9,153 nt of DNA from Treponema sp. (GTDB lineage Bacteria > Spirochaetota > Spirochaetia > Treponematales > Breznakiellaceae), in NCBI GenBank assembly GCA_031254385.1, contig JAIRUO010000031.1:1-9153 (forward strand), given 5' to 3'. Position numbers and translations under genes: made by a program. The first letter of the stretch is position 1; each line of letters starts with the position of its first letter. Below the pieces are notes generated by a model, which saw only the letters and a list, made by a program, of their open reading frames with translations, did not search any database and was not told the origin of the DNA. Shown here piece by piece: positions 7,770 to 9,153 of this stretch.

Positions 7770-7798
7770 ACGCTCCAGCCGCCTTACGGCGTCTTTCG

Positions 7799-8122
7799 CT
7801 ATCCCCCTGACGGATTGGTGTCAGTCACCTTTTTCTGTTCCATTTGTCCTTCAAGCAGCCAGAATTTGACGGCGGTTCCGTTGCCTTTCATTGAGATATA
7901 TTCCTCATAAAAAGGCAGCCTGAGTTCTCTGGGTATGGATGTGTCAAATATTCTGTCCGAGAGAAAAGCCAGCCTTTCAGACCTTTCATTGCGAGCCTGT
8001 TCCACGGCCAGTAATTTTTCCTGCCGTCTGACCACCAGCACAGATACCAGCACGGCCAGCATGGATACCAGGAAGCCAGCCACACCGGTAATCGCCCCGA
8101 TTAAGCCTGATACATTCTCCAT
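7799..8122 (-). CDS. Small single-pass membrane protein, unknown function
   Basis: This 107-residue protein is not recognised. Residues 7-32 form one long hydrophobic helix, followed by RRQEK, so the C-terminal 75 residues should be cytoplasmic. That tail is charged and helical at about 33-60 (EKLLAVEQARNERSERLAF), possibly coiled coil, and then carries ELRLPFYEEYISMKGNG, the sort of motif seen in other small hypothetical proteins (from memory). Expression signals are excellent: AGGAGG 5 nt before ATG 8120-8122 and an extended -10 at 8162-8170. The last codons and TAG stop come from the CTATCCCCCTG motif linked to repeat R1. With R2 upstream, the gene is framed by direct repeats and may travel as a cassette. 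It could be mistaken for a holin or a type I toxin, but nothing in the sequence proves either. Confidence 0.75.
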   Translation of the reverse strand: MENVSGLIGAITGVAGFLVSMLAVLVSVLVVRRQEKLLAVEQARNERSERLAFLSDRIFDTSIPRELRLPFYEEYISMKGNGTAVKFWLLEGQMEQKKVTDTNPSGG

Positions 8123-8127
8123 TCTGT

Positions 8128-8133
8128 CCTCCT
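8128..8133 (-). promoter_or_regulatory. Strong Shine-Dalgarno of the membrane protein gene
   Basis: A perfect AGGAGG on the minus strand, 5 nt before ATG 8120-8122, fixes the start and argues that this small reading frame is truly translated. Confidence 0.85.
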
Positions 8134-8161
8134 GCTCCGCTGCTACGCTTGGGATAATTTC

Positions 8162-8170
8162 ATTATATCA
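8162..8170 (-). promoter_or_regulatory. Extended -10 promoter of the membrane protein gene
   Basis: The minus strand reads TGATATAAT, a consensus extended -10. It predicts a start near 8155 and a leader of about 33 nt with the AGGAGG. The -35 region is poor, as expected for extended -10 promoters. A small CTGG/CCAG inverted repeat (8176-8190) lies just upstream. Confidence 0.6.
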
Positions 8171-8216
8171 CGGTTCTGGCGTAAAACCAGCCCTGAAAAT
8201 GGGGTTAGGGATTAGG

Positions 8217-8278
8217 AAAGGGGGGGACAGTTTCCGTACATCAGCACCATACAGAAACCTTTGTCGTGTCCCTCCTTT
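8217..8278 (+). repeat. Direct repeat R2, second copy of R1
   Basis: Same element as at 7710, starting about 507 bp later. It keeps ACAGTTTCC, TACATCAGCACCAT and CCTTTGTCGTGTCCC exactly. The stem pairs 8218-8229 with 8267-8278. One substitution relative to R1 (C to T at 8273) creates a G·T pair, which as RNA would be tolerated only on the plus-strand transcript. Confidence 0.85.
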
Positions 8279-8279
8279 C

Positions 8280-8308
8280 GGCGCATACATGGTATGCGCC
8301 TATCCCCC
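8280..8308. repeat. Perfect hairpin followed by CTATCCCCC
   Basis: GGCGCATAC (8280-8288) pairs perfectly with GTATGCGCC (8292-8300) around an ATG triloop. It occupies the slot between R2 and its CTATCCCCCTG tail that a different hairpin fills after R1. Confidence 0.75.
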
Positions 8309-8316
8309 TGCTTTAG

Positions 8317-8390
8317 GCAGCATGGTATAATCAACCGAGCCGCAAAGCGGTGTCGTATCAACGATACGCGGTTCCCCCTCTTGATGCTGC
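8317..8390. repeat. Nested three-way-junction hairpin element
   Basis: The outer stem is GCAGCAT (8317-8323) with ATGCTGC (8384-8390). The inner stem is AACCG (8333-8337) with CGGTT (8369-8373). Inside it are two adjacent hairpins, CCGC-AAA-GCGG (8340-8350) and CGTATC-AAC-GATACG (8354-8368). All stems are perfect. The architecture resembles the cloverleaf after polA but shares no long sequence with it. Confidence 0.7.
8323..8331 (+). promoter_or_regulatory. TGGTATAAT, possible extended -10 of a structured RNA
   Basis: The plus strand has TGGTATAAT, matching the extended -10 consensus TGnTATAAT. A transcript from it would begin near 8338 and contain the two hairpins at 8340-8368 and the stems at 8409-8466. 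There is no good -35, and the box overlaps the outer stem of the nested element, so it may be coincidence. Confidence 0.3.
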
Positions 8391-8408
8391 TGAAAAAATG
8401 CTTTAGCT

Positions 8409-8429
8409 GACAAACGCATAGCGTTTGTC
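8409..8429. repeat. Perfect 9-bp hairpin
   Basis: GACAAACGC pairs perfectly with GCGTTTGTC around an ATA triloop. It lies between the three-way-junction element and the 14-bp hairpin. Confidence 0.7.
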
Positions 8430-8432
8430 GAA

Positions 8433-8466
8433 GGTATAAAATCCGCAGGGAAGCGGATTTTATACC
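8433..8466. repeat. Perfect 14-bp hairpin
   Basis: GGTATAAAATCCGC (8433-8446) pairs perfectly with GCGGATTTTATACC (8453-8466) around a six-base AGGGAA loop. CCCTATCCCCC follows, the third copy of the CTATCCCCC motif in this part of the window. No T-run follows directly, so it is not a typical terminator. Confidence 0.8.
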
Positions 8467-8501
8467 CCTATCCCCCAAAACGGCACCTTTTTTCCTCCCC
8501 T

Positions 8502-8530
8502 TTTCCAAAACCCCCAAAAAGCGTTATAGT
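8502..8530 (+). promoter_or_regulatory. Likely promoter of the toxin-antitoxin-like operon
   Basis: TTTCCA (8502-8507, four of six matches to the -35 consensus) and TATAGT (8525-8530, five of six for the -10) are separated by 17 nt. The spacer contains CCCCC. The predicted start near 8537 gives a very short leader with the ribosome site GAGG. Confidence 0.45.
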
Positions 8531-8546
8531 ATAAGCAGAGGAAAGT

Positions 8547-8795
8547 ATGGATATTGTTATCCTAGATAGTGCGCTTAAACATGATATAACCGAAGATAGA
8601 ATCCTTTCGTGTTTGTTCAATATTAGGGGCGATAAGCTGCTGGATGATCCCCCACCAAAGCGTCTGTTGGCAGGTTTCGATAATCTGGGAAACGCACTTG
8701 AGATTATTGCGGTAGAAGAAGAGCAGGAGTGTTTGGTGGTTATTCATGCCATGGAACTGAGAAAACAGTTTTATTATTTACTAGGGGGTAATTGA
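8547..8795 (+). CDS. Small BrnT/RelE-like putative toxin
   Basis: This 82-residue soluble protein is probably the toxin of a two-gene module. Its pattern is SALKHDI, then RLLAGFDNLGNALEIIAVEE, then VVIHAMELRKQF. It parallels BrnT-family ribonucleases, which have KHGI near the N-terminus, a central R...G.....G strand region, and a C-terminal I.SAR.A..... helix. Similarity is by pattern only, and the usual N-terminal W-D residues are missing, so the family call is tentative. GAGG (8538-8541) lies 5 nt before the ATG. The stop TGA (8793-8795) touches the ATG of the next gene. Toxin-first order is the one found in brnTA. A small regulatory or other protein is the alternative. Confidence 0.6.
   Translation: MDIVILDSALKHDITEDRILSCLFNIRGDKLLDDPPPKRLLAGFDNLGNALEIIAVEEEQECLVVIHAMELRKQFYYLLGGN
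8783..8788 (+). promoter_or_regulatory. Ribosome binding site of the second operon gene
   Basis: AGGGGG inside the end of the first gene, 7 nt before ATG 8796, gives the partner protein its own strong initiation signal. This would allow it to be made in excess, as antitoxins usually are. Confidence 0.65.
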
Positions 8796-8978
8796 ATGGA
8801 CTATAACGAAATTGACGTTGAACGCATAGTAAACGAGGTAGTTACCGCAGAAGAGCAGGGAAAATTACGGAATGCAACAAAAAAAGAAACCATGATAGTC
8901 CGTCTTGCCGCCCTCAGCGCTATTGTCAAAAAAATGCAAGCACTTGTTGAAAATGATAAAGAGTTAGTTGGGGTCTAG
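8796..8978 (+). CDS. Small putative antitoxin or partner protein
   Basis: This 60-residue, mostly helical, charged protein begins directly after the stop codon of the preceding gene and has its own Shine-Dalgarno. It contains VERIVNEVVTAEEQGKLR and IVRLAALSAIVKKMQAL, which look like two amphipathic helices. No ribbon-helix-helix or helix-turn-helix pattern is clear, so DNA-binding autoregulation cannot be claimed. The size, order and touching codons argue that it neutralises or works with the 82-residue protein. The gene stops with TAG at 8976-8978, and a terminator-like palindrome follows 24 nt later. Confidence 0.55.
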   Translation: MDYNEIDVERIVNEVVTAEEQGKLRNATKKETMIVRLAALSAIVKKMQALVENDKELVGV

Positions 8979-9002
8979 TATCCCTTGCCAATCCCTCAAA
9001 AC

Positions 9003-9019
9003 AGTGCCAGGCACTTTTT
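9003..9019 (+). terminator. Terminator-like palindrome AGTGCCAGGCACT plus T-run
   Basis: AGTGC-CAG-GCACT is followed directly by TTTT and preceded by AAAA, so it could end transcription of the two-gene operon. The stem is only 5 bp. The same word resembles GTGCCTGGCAC repeats that I remember being common near RAYT-type transposases. Confidence 0.5.
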
Positions 9020-9043
9020 CATGCAGGGAGAAATGAGAAATGA

Positions 9044-9153
9044 AAAGAGGGCTTATCTTTGCATGGTGTCATTCACGGTACAGATCGCAGGCTCACAGCA
9101 GAGCTGGCATATGAAGAAGAATGGGAAGGTTTAAGAATCATGCTCTTTAAATT
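9044..9153 (+). other. Open frame running off the window, possible gene remnant
   Basis: After the in-frame stop TGA 9041-9043, a plus-strand frame stays open to the window end and reads protein-like near its end (RLTAELAYEEEWEGLR). It has no ATG with a ribosome site, although a TTG at 9059 is possible. The ATGs at 9034 and 9041 lie in other frames and give only 33 and 24 residues. It could be a broken gene or the beginning of one continuing beyond the window. The product is not recognised. Confidence 0.25.

Larger units (their letters stand above)
8338..8493 (+). ncRNA. Candidate structured RNA, unconfirmed
   Basis: This roughly 155-nt stretch contains four perfect hairpins, no convincing reading frame, a promoter-like TGGTATAAT just upstream, and a TTTTTT run at 8488-8493. 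No hairpin directly abuts that T-run, so it is not a good intrinsic terminator. The stretch matches no RNA family I recognise. It may only be a cluster of mobile repeats. Confidence 0.25.

Noticed and set aside
7710..8278. CRISPR array
   Set aside because: There are only two repeat copies, 60 bp long and about 507 bp apart with a gene between them, which is unlike repeat-spacer spacing.
7710..8310. Integron attC sites flanking a gene cassette
   Set aside because: The repeats are folded and flank a small gene as attC sites do, but no paired RYYYAAC and GTTRRRY core sites are seen.
8212..8517. A 101-residue minus-strand frame across R2 and the hairpins
   Set aside because: It runs through nested palindromes, has a repetitive, basic and Cys-rich composition, no good start signal, and no family resemblance.

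Overview
The window comes from a bacterial chromosome. The protein styles (a spirochaete-like Lgt N-terminus and PolA) and the many compound hairpin repeats suggest a spirochaete, perhaps a Treponema from a gut community. This is an inference: no rRNA or other decisive marker is present, and no search was run.

Layout. Positions 1-2205 (+) hold polA, cut at its 5' end by the window edge, with intact proofreading and polymerase motifs. It converges on a minus-strand block. Between the two lies a compact cloverleaf of GC-rich hairpins (2225-2346). The minus block, in transcription order, is lgt (prolipoprotein diacylglyceryl transferase, 7661-6624), thrC (threonine synthase, 6617-5241), a malic enzyme gene (5195-3741), and then a membrane-bound diguanylate cyclase (3620-2355). 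lgt and thrC are only 6 nt apart and thrC and the malic enzyme gene are 45 nt apart, so these three look like one operon. The cyclase is more AT-rich and has its own promoter-like sequence almost against its start codon.

From 7662 to the right edge the window is accessory in character. A 107-codon single-pass membrane protein gene (8122-7799, minus), with an extended -10 promoter and a perfect AGGAGG, sits between two direct copies of a 60-bp repeat (R1 at 7710, R2 at 8217). The repeat begins with a G-run, folds on a TGTCCC tract, and is followed by a variable hairpin and the motif CTATCCCCC. To the right of R2 is a dense run of perfect hairpins (8280-8466), including a three-way junction and a 14-bp stem, preceded by a TGGTATAAT box. 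This stretch could encode a structured RNA. Next is a two-gene operon (8547-8978, +) of very small proteins with touching stop and start codons, resembling a toxin-antitoxin module with a BrnT/RelE-like first protein. A terminator-like palindrome AGTGCCAGGCACT follows, then 110 nt of possible broken or incomplete coding sequence.

The left and middle genes are housekeeping: DNA repair and replication, lipoprotein maturation, threonine synthesis, and malate/pyruvate interconversion. The most unusual content is the hairpin-rich repeat system. Arm sequences change from hairpin to hairpin while pairing is kept, which suggests selection on structure, or propagation of structured repeats, next to a small membrane protein and a toxin-antitoxin-like pair.
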